A stretch of 64,000 bases of DNA from Streptococcus sp. DD12 (GCF_001578885.1 NZ_KQ969495.1:217512-281511); one strand, 5' to 3'; positions 39,419 through 47,447 are shown, counted from the first letter of the stretch. A program made the numbers and translations. Notes: a model not told the origin generated them from the letters alone.

Positions 39419-39487
39419 GTATGGGATGGCCCGATGGCATCACAAAAAGCCTGAAAGAGTTTTCCAGACTTTTTGGGTGAAAGTGTT

Positions 39488-40861
39488 TTATTTTCCAAGG
39501 CAAAACTGGCTAAATAATTGGGTGATGAGTTCATCGGGAGCAGCATCTCCTGTGATTTCCCCTAAAATCTCCCAGGTTCTTGTCAGGTCGACTTGCAAGA
39601 GGTCCACAGGCATACCGAGTTCTAACCCCTCGTTGACAGCAGCCAGGCTTTGCAAGGCTTTTTCAATCAAGCCAATATGGCGTGAGTTGGAGAGGTAGGT
39701 CCCGTCTTGTTCCACCAAACCAGCATTATCAAAGAAGAGGGCGTTAATCCTTTCTTCGATGCGATCGATGTTCTGGTGGGTGAGGACTGATATCGCAATG
39801 GCATCCTCAGGCAGGTCTTCTTTCGCGATTGCTTTGGGCAGATCGCTTTTATTGAGGAGGATAATGCGGTTGCTCGATTCGCTTAGTTCTAATAAGGCCC
39901 TATCTTGGTCGGTTAGTGCTTGGGAGCTGTTTAGAACCAGTAAGACCAAATCCGCTTCATCTAGGGCTTTTTTGGACCGTTGGACACCGATTTGTTCGAC
40001 CAGGTCATCTGTTTCTCGAATTCCTGCGGTATCAATGAGTTTGAGCGGAACGCCTTTGATATTGACGTATTCTTCGATGACATCGCGCGTGGTTCCTGCA
40101 ATATCGGTGACAATGGCCTTATCTTCTTGAAGCAGGGTATTGAGGAGGCTAGACTTGCCGACATTTGGACGGCCGATAATGGCGGTAGATAAGCCTTCTC
40201 GCAAGATTTTTCCACGTTTGGCAGTGGCTAATAAATTCTCTAACAGTTTTTGAAATTCCAGCGTTTTTTCCCGTAGGAGTTGGGTGGTCATTTCTTCGAC
40301 ATCATCGTATTCAGGGTAGTCAATATTCACCTCAACTTGTGCGAGGGTATTGAGGATTTCCTGACGCGTCTGCTGGATGAGGTCTGATAGGGAACCATCC
40401 AGTTGTCTAACGGCGATATTGACTGCGCGGTCAGTCTTGGCACGGATGATGTCCATGACGGCCTCAGCCTGTGTTAAGTCCACTCGTCCATTTAGAAAAG
40501 CCCGCTTGGTAAATTCACCTGGCTCTGCCAGACGAGCTCCCTGGCGTAAGACCAGTTGCAAAATCTCGTTTGTGACGGCAATTCCTCCGTGGGTATTGAT
40601 TTCCACAACGATTTCGCGTGTAAAGGTCTTGGGTGGTAAAAAGACGCTGACCATGACTTCGTCAAGGACACCTCCATTAGCTGGGTCAACAATATGGCCG
40701 TAGTGGATGGTATGAGAGTCAACATTTTCTAGGTTTTTGCCTTTAAACAAAGGAGTGGCGATAGAGAGCGCTTGACTGCCCGATAGACGGACAATGCCAA
40801 TGGCCCCCTCCCCGAGAGGCGTTGCAATCGCTGCGATAGTATCAAATTCTTTTGTAATCAT
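39488..40861 (-). CDS. mnmE: tRNA modification GTPase MnmE
   Basis: With MnmG, modifies the wobble uridine of several tRNAs. 457 residues: N-terminal tetrahydrofolate-binding domain, helical domain, inserted G domain ([31 protein letters not shown]) and the C-terminal FCLGK, whose cysteine is essential in the family. A TGGTACAAT extended -10 on the minus strand lies in the 115-bp repeat upstream. Confidence 0.97.
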   Translation of the reverse strand: MITKEFDTIAAIATPLGEGAIGIVRLSGSQALSIATPLFKGKNLENVDSHTIHYGHIVDPANGGVLDEVMVSVFLPPKTFTREIVVEINTHGGIAVTNEILQLVLRQGARLAEPGEFTKRAFLNGRVDLTQAEAVMDIIRAKTDRAVNIAVRQLDGSLSDLIQQTRQEILNTLAQVEVNIDYPEYDDVEEMTTQLLREKTLEFQKLLENLLATAKRGKILREGLSTAIIGRPNVGKSSLLNTLLQEDKAIVTDIAGTTRDVIEEYVNIKGVPLKLIDTAGIRETDDLVEQIGVQRSKKALDEADLVLLVLNSSQALTDQDRALLELSESSNRIILLNKSDLPKAIAKEDLPEDAIAISVLTHQNIDRIEERINALFFDNAGLVEQDGTYLSNSRHIGLIEKALQSLAAVNEGLELGMPVDLLQVDLTRTWEILGEITGDAAPDELITQLFSQFCLGK

Positions 40862-40911
40862 AGAAACCTCATATTTACTTAACTAAAAACAGTTTTCGTT
40901 TTATCCCAAAC

Positions 40912-41061
40912 ATGCTATCAAAAACAGATGGAAATCCTTTTCATCTTATTGTACCATTTTTAGCCAAAGGGAACACTTTTGCCTTTCTAATCACAGATGG
41001 ATGGATGATTAAAAATATTGGGGCAAGCTTACGGAAGTGGGATAAAAGTTTGTCTGCTTGA
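40912..41061 (+). CDS. Small ORF spanning the left 115-bp repeat (49 aa)
   Basis: ATG at 40912, stop at 41059-41061; the C-terminal 37 residues, from IVPFLAKG to KWDKSLSA, lie in the left direct repeat and the repeat ends at the stop codon. No clear ribosome site. The homologous ORF in the right copy differs at five residues with only one silent change, so there is no sign of selection on the protein. It could be the 3' end of an invaded gene or chance. Confidence 0.3.
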   Translation: MLSKTDGNPFHLIVPFLAKGNTFAFLITDGWMIKNIGASLRKWDKSLSA

Positions 41062-41062
41062 A
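40948..41062 (+). repeat. Left 115-bp direct repeat of the accessory element
   Basis: It matches 44355-44469 at 109 of 115 bases in the same orientation, without gaps. It carries the mnmE promoter region on the minus strand. The rest of the 387-bp gap 40862-41248 holds only a terminator at its right end. Confidence 0.95.
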
Positions 41063-41216
41063 AGGCCTCAGTCTTAGTTTCTGCACTTTTTGTACCCAGA
41101 CTTAGATTTTTGCTTATATGAGCTGTCTGGGGTCTTATATGAGATACGGTATTACCAACCTGTGGAGTGTTTCCTATATGTCGTCATAGTCTGTTTACCT
41201 CATGATTATATAGATA

Positions 41217-41250
41217 AACCTCAACGTTTTGGTCGTTGAGGTTGTTTTTT
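41217..41250. terminator. Bidirectional hairpin downstream of the lipoprotein gene
   Basis: AACCTCAACG and CGTTGAGGTT form a perfect 10-bp stem with G and six T on the plus side. Leftwards it follows the lipoprotein stop codon. Confidence 0.7.
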
Positions 41251-42043
41251 ATTTGTCGATAGATTGATAGTCAATACTGATTTCTGTTTTGGCAAAAGTT
41301 TTGTCTGTTGTAAACTCGAAGCGTTTCTTTTCACCGTTTGTCCAGTTGTTCGCGAATAATGATTGTTCATCTACGGTTACGCCTTGGTCATCTATGAGTT
41401 TAACTGTTAAGCTGATATTTGCTATTGTGAGTCCTGTTGTGTTTTCCACGGTAGCGGTATAGCTTGATAAGTATTCATCAGAACTAGCTTCATCTTTTGT
41501 AAAGGTGATTGATTTAATGAGATCAGTTACTTTTTGGGCGTTATCACTGTTTTGTTTGACCTCTTTTCCTGATGCGAGGACTTCATCTAGGGTACTTTGA
41601 TATTTGTCCGATACCTTAATCTTTGAGATGTTGTTGATGGCAATCAGTTTTTCATTTCTGGCATCGTATGACTTACTCCAGTTTTCGTCAAATGAGCTTG
41701 CTCCGTATGTCTCAGCAACCTTTTGATTATCTTTAAGAGCGTTGATGTAACTGATAGCAGCCTCTTTCAGTTTACTGTCCTTGAAGGATTTATCTTGGTA
41801 CTCTTCAATCTGATCTAGTTCTTTTTGTGTTGCTGTATTATAGAGTTTCTTGGAGGCTTTATCTTCTGCTGTTGCATCTTCGTCTGTATATTTCCAACGT
41901 TCTTCAAGGCCTTTTGATAAGGCAGTCATGAATTGGTCGTCGTAATAAATTTTCTCATCTTTGCTGTTGTTACTTGAGCAAGCAGTAAGGATGATGACAG
42001 CTATTGCAGCTAGCGTTGTTAGTAGTAAAGATTTGGTTTTCAT
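41249..42043 (-). CDS. FxLYD-type lipoprotein next to a CI-like repressor
   Basis: 264 residues. Signal peptide with lipobox LTAC near residue 21. The middle is helical and charged; the C-terminal third reads like an FxLYD domain (YTATVENTTGLTIANISLTVKLIDDQG). The start is the ATG at 42043, whose GGAG overlaps the stop region of the repressor gene 5 bp upstream, so the two are co-translated. A lipoprotein beside cI recalls the superinfection-exclusion lipoproteins of streptococcal prophages; that role is inference. Confidence 0.75.
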   Translation of the reverse strand: MKTKSLLLTTLAAIAVIILTACSSNNSKDEKIYYDDQFMTALSKGLEERWKYTDEDATAEDKASKKLYNTATQKELDQIEEYQDKSFKDSKLKEAAISYINALKDNQKVAETYGASSFDENWSKSYDARNEKLIAINNISKIKVSDKYQSTLDEVLASGKEVKQNSDNAQKVTDLIKSITFTKDEASSDEYLSSYTATVENTTGLTIANISLTVKLIDDQGVTVDEQSLFANNWTNGEKKRFEFTTDKTFAKTEISIDYQSIDK

Positions 42044-42048
42044 TTTCG

Positions 42049-42556
42049 TTATTCTCCTTTGTTTTTTTGTTGTGATAGAATGGGTAGCAATATATTGGGA
42101 TTCCATTTCTTCTTTTGCTCCAAGAGCTCTATGATGCGATCCAACATTTGGTTTGTTTCATTACGGGCATTTAGTAGAGATCGTTGCAAGGGGAGATCGG
42201 CAGTGCCTATGGATTGCATGCTGTCATTGTGTTTGTCTTGTTTGGCGTTATCTTTATTATTGATATTATAGGTATTGGTATTATGCCGACCACCATCTAA
42301 TCCATTGAAGCCATTGTTATCGCCGAGGACGATGTTGTTGGGCTGTACAAAAGTAAACCCGCTTTCCAAGTCTTCAGGGTTTATATTTAGACCTTTACAA
42401 ATAGCGAATACATTCTTAAGTTTCGTATTTAAAAAACCTCGTTCCAAAATCGAAACAACAGTACTGTTTGCAATACCAATACTTTTAGAAAAGGCGTTGA
42501 TACTACCGAAGCGTGAAAGGATTAATTCCTTTACCTGATTTTAATACAAATGTCAT
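42049..42556 (-). pseudogene. CI-like XRE repressor, N-terminus out of frame
   Basis: From VKELILSRFGSINAFSKSIG onwards it is a clear helix-turn-helix of the Cro/CI type (IANSTVVSILERG), then an Asn/Asp-rich linker and a helical tail ending in QKKKWNPN. No start codon exists in that frame: a TAA directly precedes the homologous stretch. An ATG at 42556 in the next frame (MTFVLKSG) would join it if the run TTAAAATC had one A less, giving MTFVLNQVKELILSR. The first in-frame TTG, at 42447, would delete the DNA-binding domain. A one-base error or real inactivation are both possible. Confidence 0.65.
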
Positions 42557-42580
42557 CCCTCCTTTTCCATATTGTAACAA

Positions 42581-42717
42581 ACGAAAAATCAAAAGTAAAT
42601 AAAATGTTTTTACGAAAAATCGAAAAAAGACTTGACACGCATCACAAAAAAACGTTAAACGTTAGTCAATCTCAAGTTGAGTTATTTTTTTAAAACATAT
42701 TTGCGATATTTCGTGAA
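42581..42717. promoter_or_regulatory. Operator-like sites between the CI-like and Cro-like genes
   Basis: Dyads of the form CGA-n4-TCG recur: ACGAAAAATCAAAA (42581-42594, imperfect), TTACGAAAAATCGAAAA (42610-42626) and TTTGCGATATTTCGTGAA (42700-42717), with a further copy at 42952-42969. A TTGACA stands at 42632-42637. The divergent arrangement is that of a phage-type genetic switch. Confidence 0.65.
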
Positions 42718-42732
42718 TAATAAGAAGGATGT

Positions 42733-42900
42733 ATGTTAAATATCGATGAAGTGCTACGCAAGAAAAACATTTCTATCGTTGATATAGCGGATTTTCTAGG
42801 TGTAAGAAGTCAGACTGTATCCGATAAAATTAACGGTGTTTACGATTTTAAATTTAGGGAAGCGAAAGCTATACAGAGAGAGTTTTTTTCCAGAATATGA
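42733..42900 (+). CDS. Cro-like small HTH protein (55 aa)
   Basis: The sequence begins MLNIDEVLRKKNISIVDIAD, followed by a helix-turn-helix FLGVRSQTVSDKI, and is shorter than usual regulators. ATG at 42733 with AAGGA about 4 nt upstream. It is divergent from the CI-like gene and preceded by the shared operator sites, so a Cro-type role is inferred. Confidence 0.65.
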   Translation: MLNIDEVLRKKNISIVDIADFLGVRSQTVSDKINGVYDFKFREAKAIQREFFSRI

Positions 42901-42930
42901 CTTGATTTACCTATTTACACAGAAATCAAG
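42901..42930 (+). other. Hairpin after the Cro-like gene
   Basis: CTTGATTT (42901-42908) pairs with AAATCAAG (42923-42930), directly after the stop codon, followed by an A/T-rich stretch. It may be a weak terminator. Confidence 0.45.
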
Positions 42931-42951
42931 TTAATTATTTTATACGTAAGA

Positions 42952-42969
42952 TTTGCGAAAAATCGAAAA
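42952..42969. promoter_or_regulatory. Further CGA-n4-TCG operator-like site
   Basis: TTTGCGAAAAATCGAAAA, nearly the same as the site at 42610-42626. It lies 28 bp before the next small gene and suggests the repressor also controls that unit. Confidence 0.55.
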
Positions 42970-42996
42970 CCAACTTATGTGACAGAGTAACAAACC

Positions 42997-43167
42997 ATGC
43001 AAACAATTTTTGTAGTAACTTCGTTATTGTTCATGATTGTAATTTCGTTTGCTGTATTTTCCTATATCGTCATCACTTACATCTACGACGATGTGAGAGC
43101 ATGTTTGGCGCTGAGACGAGCAAAAAGGGAACGTGAAAATGAAAGGGGGGGAGGTGATGAGGCCTAG
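42997..43167 (+). CDS. Small single-pass membrane protein (56 aa)
   Basis: One hydrophobic segment, IFVVTSLLFMIVISFAVFSY, followed by a charged cytoplasmic-type tail (LALRRAKRERENERGGGDEA). ATG at 42997 with only a weak AGAG upstream. Its end overlaps the start of the next HTH gene. Not recognised. Confidence 0.45.
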   Translation: MQTIFVVTSLLFMIVISFAVFSYIVITYIYDDVRACLALRRAKRERENERGGGDEA

Positions 43168-43423
43168 GCGTTATCCGTATAGCAGGAGACAAGAAGAAAT
43201 GAGTAAAGCAGATTTAAACAAAATTAAAAAATTACTACAAACTGTAACAGCATATAAAATTTCTAAAGGGACCGGGATTGGCAACACTACAATTAGCAGA
43301 CAGGTCACAGGGAAAACACCAATTGAAAAAATGAGTTTAGAAAACGCAATAAAATTAACAAATTACGCAAAAGAACTAGAGATAAAAAACGCAAACAGCG
43401 TTGATGGAGGCGTGGGTGAATAG
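43157..43423 (+). CDS. Small HTH protein of the accessory element
   Basis: 88 residues from the ATG at 43157 (GGGGGAGG nearby), or 74 from the ATG at 43199, which has AGGAG 10 nt upstream. LLQTVTAYKISKGTGIGNTTIS is the helix-turn-helix and MSLENAIKLTNYAKEL the following helix, a form common in phage and ICE genomes. It overlaps the membrane-protein gene. Confidence 0.6.
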   Translation: MRPRRYPYSRRQEEMSKADLNKIKKLLQTVTAYKISKGTGIGNTTISRQVTGKTPIEKMSLENAIKLTNYAKELEIKNANSVDGGVGE

Positions 43424-43527
43424 GCATTATACCTAAACATGTCATACAATAACGCTAAGTGGGTATCTGTATGGAACAAGTGGAAACAACAAGAATAAGT
43501 GATTTTCACACAACTGAAATGTAAGAT

Positions 43528-43567
43528 AAAAGCCCTAACAGCAAGCAAACTGTTAAGGCTTTTTTTA
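43528..43567. terminator. Terminator shared by converging small genes
   Basis: AAAAGCC-TAACAG with CTGTTA-GGCTTTT and a T run on the plus strand; the stop codon of the 58-residue minus-strand gene lies in its right edge. Confidence 0.85.
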
Positions 43568-43741
43568 GTTGCCCTCCAGGCGTTCTTCAATCATTCCTTG
43601 GAGCTCCATGAGGTATTCTTGGGTGGCAATGTTTCGGATAAAGCTTCGTGCGCTGGACCGTCTGCTGAGGTAGTTCCTCCGCTCTTTATTCTTTTCGGCC
43701 CAAGCCTGATTGGCCCGTTTTTGGGCATTTGATACTGGCAT
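43565..43741 (-). CDS. Small basic protein (58 aa) of mobile-element type
   Basis: MPVSNAQKRANQAWAEKNKE, then a basic RRNYLSRRSSARSFIRN segment and an acidic helix to EERLEGN. ATG at 43741 with AAGGAG 7 nt upstream. Rich in Arg/Lys and predicted helical; small proteins beginning MPVS-AQ are frequent in streptococcal mobile elements. Function unknown. Confidence 0.7.
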   Translation of the reverse strand: MPVSNAQKRANQAWAEKNKERRNYLSRRSSARSFIRNIATQEYLMELQGMIEERLEGN

Positions 43742-43795
43742 AGATTCTCCTTTTATGGGTGAAAAAGTGGATAGTTACATTACATGTATGAGCCC

Positions 43796-43870
43796 TTATC
43801 GTTTATTCTGGGAACGGTAGATAACTAAAAAGATCGCAAACATGACAATGGTTAATAAGAAACTTTTCAT
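43796..43870 (-). CDS. Possible 24-residue membrane peptide
   Basis: Starts MKSFLLTIVMFAIFLVIY and ends RSQNKR: one hydrophobic helix with a basic tail, the form of many small toxins. ATG at 43870, 11 bp after the stop of the toxin-like gene. No good ribosome site, so translation is doubtful. Confidence 0.3.
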   Translation of the reverse strand: MKSFLLTIVMFAIFLVIYRSQNKR

Positions 43871-43881
43871 TATTTTTGCTT

Positions 43882-44064
43882 TTATGATATACTCAAATAA
43901 GGTGCAGGGGTCGCTTCCCTGACCTTATTTGGAATCTTACTTAAACCTGCGTGGATTTCGGTGAGATTCTTTTTCTTTGGCCTGATGATTGCTAGTAGTG
44001 AGGCAAGTCCGATTAAGAACTGTCCTGCGCCACTTAGCAAACTTGCCAAGTCTGAGTATTTCAT
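43882..44064 (-). CDS. Candidate type I toxin, holin-like membrane peptide (60 aa)
   Basis: Hydrophobic helix in residues 5-27 (DLASLLSGAGQFLIGLASLL), then RPKKKN and a polar tail. ATG at 44064 with AAAGGAG 6 nt upstream. The form resembles the small holin-like/TxpA toxins of Firmicutes. A promoter and two hairpins on the opposite strand predict an antisense RNA over its 3' half. Toxicity is inferred. Confidence 0.55.
   Translation of the reverse strand: MKYSDLASLLSGAGQFLIGLASLLAIIRPKKKNLTEIHAGLSKIPNKVREATPAPYLSIS
43899..43978 (+). ncRNA. Predicted antisense RNA (about 80 nt) to the toxin-like gene
   Basis: An extended -10 TGATATACT (hexamer 43888-43893) is followed by a strong hairpin from AAATAAGGT to ACCTTATTT (43895-43930), then AATCTTAC (43933-43940) pairing with GTGAGATT (43961-43968) and a CTTTTTCTTT tail. 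The -35 is weak. The layout, small membrane peptide against short antisense RNA, is that of type I antitoxins. Confidence 0.5.
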
Positions 44065-44336
44065 TTTATCTCCTTTCCGTTGTATTTCTTACATAAAGTT
44101 GAGAGAGACCTAAACTTGAATTTTAATAGAGGAGAAAAAATAGGAAGGCATGATAGCTTAGCTACCGCCTTTATGGTACCAATTTTAGCATAAGACCCAA
44201 CCATGTGGAAATATAATTTTGGATTCGGTGCAGTTCTAATTTTTTTGCAACTCGAACGCTTGGCCTATTATACTCATAAACAAAATCTAGCTAGAAAAAA
44301 TGTCTCAAAGGAGCAATAACGGCTACTACATTTACT
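44065..44336. other. Non-coding stretch inside the accessory element
   Basis: Between the toxin-like gene and the right repeat no supported gene is seen on either strand. A TTATACT at 44270 and an AAAGGAG at 44308 occur without a convincing ORF. Confidence 0.5.
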
Positions 44337-44468
44337 ATGATTATCAGTTTACCCATTGTACCATTTTTAGGCAAAGGGGACACTTTTGCCTTTCTAATCA
44401 CAGATGGCTGGCTGATTAAAAAAATTGGGGCAAGCTTACAGAAGTGGGATAAAAGTTTGTCTGCTTGA
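44337..44468 (+). CDS. Small ORF spanning the right 115-bp repeat (44 aa)
   Basis: ATG at 44337, stop at 44466-44468. From IVPFLGKG to KWDKSLSA it mirrors the ORF in the left repeat. AAAGGAG lies too far upstream (about 22 nt) to be a normal ribosome site. Doubtful as a gene, useful as a marker of the repeat. Confidence 0.3.
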   Translation: MIISLPIVPFLGKGDTFAFLITDGWLIKKIGASLQKWDKSLSA

Positions 44469-44469
44469 A
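44355..44469 (+). repeat. Right 115-bp direct repeat of the accessory element
   Basis: Six substitutions against 40948-41062, no gaps, same orientation. The 3.3 kb between the copies holds the lysogeny-like module and small genes. No integrase lies between them. Confidence 0.95.
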
Positions 44470-44553
44470 GAGTGATCTGGTCGTGGCTTTTTTTCTCAGC
44501 TATAAAATGTGTTCAAACAGAAGCAAAATCCTTGCTTTTTATTTTTTTTAGCC

Positions 44554-44587
44554 TATAATTGACTTATCAACAGTTGACTAGTCAACT
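44554..44587 (+). promoter_or_regulatory. MarR promoter with palindromic operator
   Basis: TATAAT (44554-44559), with TTGCTT 16 bp before it, is followed by the perfect 16-bp palindrome AGTTGAC-TA-GTCAACT (44572-44587) just before the marR ribosome site. This placing suggests autorepression. Confidence 0.75.
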
Positions 44588-44602
44588 ATAAAGGAGGTTG
44601 GC

Positions 44603-45040
44603 ATGACCCAGATCAATGACTTGCTTTACCAGCTTCATCTGGCGGACCAGGCGAGTACTCGACTATTTGAAAAGCGTTTAGGGATCAGCTTGACCCGCTA
44701 CCAGATGTTGCAGTATCTCTTGTCGCAGGGGGAATCAAGTCAAATTGCCCTCAAGGAAATCTTGGGGATTGACCAAGCAGCTTTGGCTCGCCATTTTAAG
44801 ATTTTGGAGGATGAGGGGTATGTGACTAGACAACGTAACCCACTGAACCAGAGAGAGGCGATTGTTGCTTTGACAGACTTTGCGCGTGAGCAGTTGCTTA
44901 CCCATCCGCCTGTCCATCACCTGGCCACAAAGGAGCAGATGGAAAACATTTTGACAGCGAGCGAAAGCAGGGAGCTGTCTCGATTGTTGGAAAAATTAGT
45001 TACTGGCTTGGAAGAAGTCAGTCCTGAAAATAGAAAGTAG
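44603..45040 (+). CDS. MarR-family transcriptional regulator
   Basis: 145 residues with the winged helix QIALKEILGIDQAALARHFKILEDEGYVTRQ and wing residues NQREAIVALTD. It is preceded by its own likely operator and followed 9 bp later by the DUF1304 gene, the probable target. Inducer unknown. Confidence 0.88.
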   Translation: MTQINDLLYQLHLADQASTRLFEKRLGISLTRYQMLQYLLSQGESSQIALKEILGIDQAALARHFKILEDEGYVTRQRNPLNQREAIVALTDFAREQLLTHPPVHHLATKEQMENILTASESRELSRLLEKLVTGLEEVSPENRK

Positions 45041-45049
45041 GAAACACAT

Positions 45050-45412
45050 ATGTCACTTATCACCCTTATCTTAGCTAGTCTTGTCGCTTTAGAACACATC
45101 TATATCTTTTATCTAGAAAGCATCGCGACCCAGTCGGAGGCAACCAGCCGTGTCTTTAACATGGACAAGGAGGAGTTGGCTAGAAAATCCGTTACCTCCC
45201 TCTTTAAGAACCAAGGAATTTACAATCTTTTGATTGCCCTTTTCCTCCTTTATGGGATTTTCATCTCAAGAAATCTTGAAATCGTGACCATCTTTGTCCT
45301 CTTTGTCATCGGAGCAGCTGCCTATGGAGCACTCACAGCTGACAAGAAAATCATCCTCAAACAAGGTGGCCCAGCTATTTTGGCCTTGATTTCTATTGTG
45401 TTGTTGAAATAA
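45050..45412 (+). CDS. DUF1304 membrane protein
   Basis: 120 residues, four hydrophobic segments (SLITLILASLVALEHIYIFYL, NLLIALFLLYGIF, VTIFVLFVIGAAAYGALTA and a C-terminal one). Matches the DUF1304 family, function unknown. Second gene of the marR unit. Confidence 0.85.
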   Translation: MSLITLILASLVALEHIYIFYLESIATQSEATSRVFNMDKEELARKSVTSLFKNQGIYNLLIALFLLYGIFISRNLEIVTIFVLFVIGAAAYGALTADKKIILKQGGPAILALISIVLLK

Positions 45413-45464
45413 AAAAGCGTCTAGACAAACAAGTCAGTCAGGCTTAAAATGAAGGAACATAAGG

Positions 45465-45489
45465 AAGGCTCAGGCGACTGGGCTTTTTT
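45465..45489 (+). terminator. Terminator of the marR unit
   Basis: AAGGCTCAG-gcga-CTGGGCTTT with G-U pairs and a T run. Confidence 0.65.
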
Positions 45490-45629
45490 CTATGCTAAAT
45501 CGGCGTCTCCATAAGCGAAAACACTTTGGCGTAAATTGTCAATGACCTGTCAGGCATTATCATGTACAAGCTTTCTTCTGTATCGTATAATAATCTCATC
45601 AATCAAATGAAACAAAAGAGGAAATCAAC

Positions 45630-46451
45630 ATGTCAAACAAAAAAGTTATCTTAATCACTGGTGCTTCATCAGGAATCGGCTACCAAACAGCGGAACAATT
45701 GGCTAAAGAAGGGCACAGCGTTTATGGAGCTGCCCGTCGTGTGGATGCCATGGAACCGCTCAAAGCCTTTGGTGTGACCCCTGTCCGTCTCGATATCACG
45801 GATGAAACTTCTATCAAAGAAGCTTTAGAAACTATCATCGCCAAGGAAGGGCGCATCGATGTCTTGGTCAATAACGCTGGCTACGGCTCATACGGTGCGG
45901 TCGAAGATGTGACCATCGAAGAAGCCAAAATGCAGTTTGAAGTCAATATCTTTGGACTAGCCAGCCTTACCAAGTTAGTTCTTCCTTACATGCGAAAACA
46001 AGCGTCAGGTCGCATCATCAACATCGGCTCTATGGGCGGTCGCTTGACCTCTTACTTTGGGGCTTGGTACCATGCGACCAAATACGCTCTTGAAGCCTTC
46101 TCAGATGGCCTGCGGATGGAAGTGTCAGACTTTGGTATCGACGTGGTCTTGGTAGAGCCAGGCGGTATCAAGACAGACTGGGGCTTTATCGCAGCAGACA
46201 AATTGGCTGAGTCAGCAAAAGGTGGTGCCTATGAAGCTGCGGCAACTAAAGCAGCAAAAGGCATGCGCAGCCAATACTCTGGCAACATGATGTCAGATCC
46301 CAAGGTCATCTCAAATGCCATCTCAAAAGCGGTCAACAGCCGCCGTCCTAAGACCCGTTACTTGGTCGGCATGGGTGCAAAACCTTTGGTCTTCCTGCAC
46401 GCCATCCTGCCAGACCGTTGGTTTGACGCCCTTATGAAACGGGCATCCTAA
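45630..46451 (+). CDS. Short-chain dehydrogenase/reductase
   Basis: 273 residues. TGASSGIGYQTAE binds the nucleotide, NNAG follows at residue 83, and the catalytic Ser, Tyr and Lys are in NIGSMGG and YHATKYALE. The C-terminal part resembles the group often called oxidoreductase beside an AraC regulator. Substrate unknown. 12 bp before the AraC gene. Confidence 0.9.
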   Translation: MSNKKVILITGASSGIGYQTAEQLAKEGHSVYGAARRVDAMEPLKAFGVTPVRLDITDETSIKEALETIIAKEGRIDVLVNNAGYGSYGAVEDVTIEEAKMQFEVNIFGLASLTKLVLPYMRKQASGRIINIGSMGGRLTSYFGAWYHATKYALEAFSDGLRMEVSDFGIDVVLVEPGGIKTDWGFIAADKLAESAKGGAYEAAATKAAKGMRSQYSGNMMSDPKVISNAISKAVNSRRPKTRYLVGMGAKPLVFLHAILPDRWFDALMKRAS

Positions 46452-46463
46452 AAAGGAGAAGCC

Positions 46464-47447
46464 ATGCGTCTCAATCTCAGCCAACAATACCTAGAAAATC
46501 TTAAGGCCCTTGGCTTGGACTTTCAGTCCATCCTCGACCTGGCCCAGTTGCCGGATACCAGCTGGAAAGAGGAGATGACCCTGTCCACTCTGGATTATTA
46601 CCACCTGCTCACAGCCTTTGACAAGGTGGCCAGCGACGAGCAGATCCTTGCCATGAGCCGCATCAAGGACATCCAGATGTTCATGCCCCCGTTCTTTGCG
46701 GCTCTCTCGTCAAAAAATGGCCTAGCGGCCATTGAGCATTTCGCCAAATACAAGAAAATCACAGGTCCTATCGTAGTGACCATGGAAGTTTTCGACGACT
46801 TGGTGCGCGTGAACTACCGCTATGACTATGCCGGTCTGGACCTGCCCCGCTTTGCGGTCCTCAATGAGCAGTTGCTCCTGCTGGATCTGATCCGGACAGG
46901 CACAGGCGAAGCCATTGCTCCCGTCCATGTGGGGACGCCCTTTAGCTATGAGGCAGTTAGTAGAGACACCTTTGCCTGCCATGTGGAGCAGATGGAGGGC
47001 AATGAAATCGTCTTTCGCAAAGCAGACTTAGAGAAACCCTTTCTCACGGCCAATAATGTCATGCTGGACTACCTGGAACCCCAGCTCAAGGAGCGCTTGG
47101 CAGAGGCCATGACCAGCGAGAGCTTCACCGGTGTCGTCCAGCAAAAACTCTACCAGATGATTCCGAGTGGCGCCTTTGGCATTGAGGATATTGCGGCCTC
47201 TCTGGGCATCAGTAGCCGAACCCTCCAGCGCAACCTGACCGCAGAAGGCACCAAGTTTAACCAAGAACTGCACAATGTCCAAAAACTCCTAGCCTTTAGC
47301 TATTTCAAACAGCCAGAAATCAGCACTGACGAGGTCGCCTACCTCCTAGGCTATGCTGAAGTTTCCTCCTTTTCCCGCGCCTTTAAAAAATGGACCGGAC
47401 AGACCATCACGGCCTATCGGGAAAATCAGGCTAAGCAAAAACTTTAA
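46464..47447 (+). CDS. AraC-family regulator with arabinose-binding-like N-terminus
   Basis: 327 residues. The N-terminal 200 residues fit the OruR/ArgR-type sensor domain; the C-terminus holds the helix-turn-helix pair IEDIAASLGISSRTLQRNL and DEVAYLLGYAEVSSFSRAFKK. Probably controls itself and the SDR gene it follows. G+C is noticeably higher than in the neighbouring genes. Confidence 0.88.
   Translation: MRLNLSQQYLENLKALGLDFQSILDLAQLPDTSWKEEMTLSTLDYYHLLTAFDKVASDEQILAMSRIKDIQMFMPPFFAALSSKNGLAAIEHFAKYKKITGPIVVTMEVFDDLVRVNYRYDYAGLDLPRFAVLNEQLLLLDLIRTGTGEAIAPVHVGTPFSYEAVSRDTFACHVEQMEGNEIVFRKADLEKPFLTANNVMLDYLEPQLKERLAEAMTSESFTGVVQQKLYQMIPSGAFGIEDIAASLGISSRTLQRNLTAEGTKFNQELHNVQKLLAFSYFKQPEISTDEVAYLLGYAEVSSFSRAFKKWTGQTITAYRENQAKQKL

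Noticed and set aside
44500..44602. Right repeat or marR leader as a tRNA attachment site
   Set aside because: No tRNA-like cloverleaf or CCA end could be seen in or near either repeat copy.
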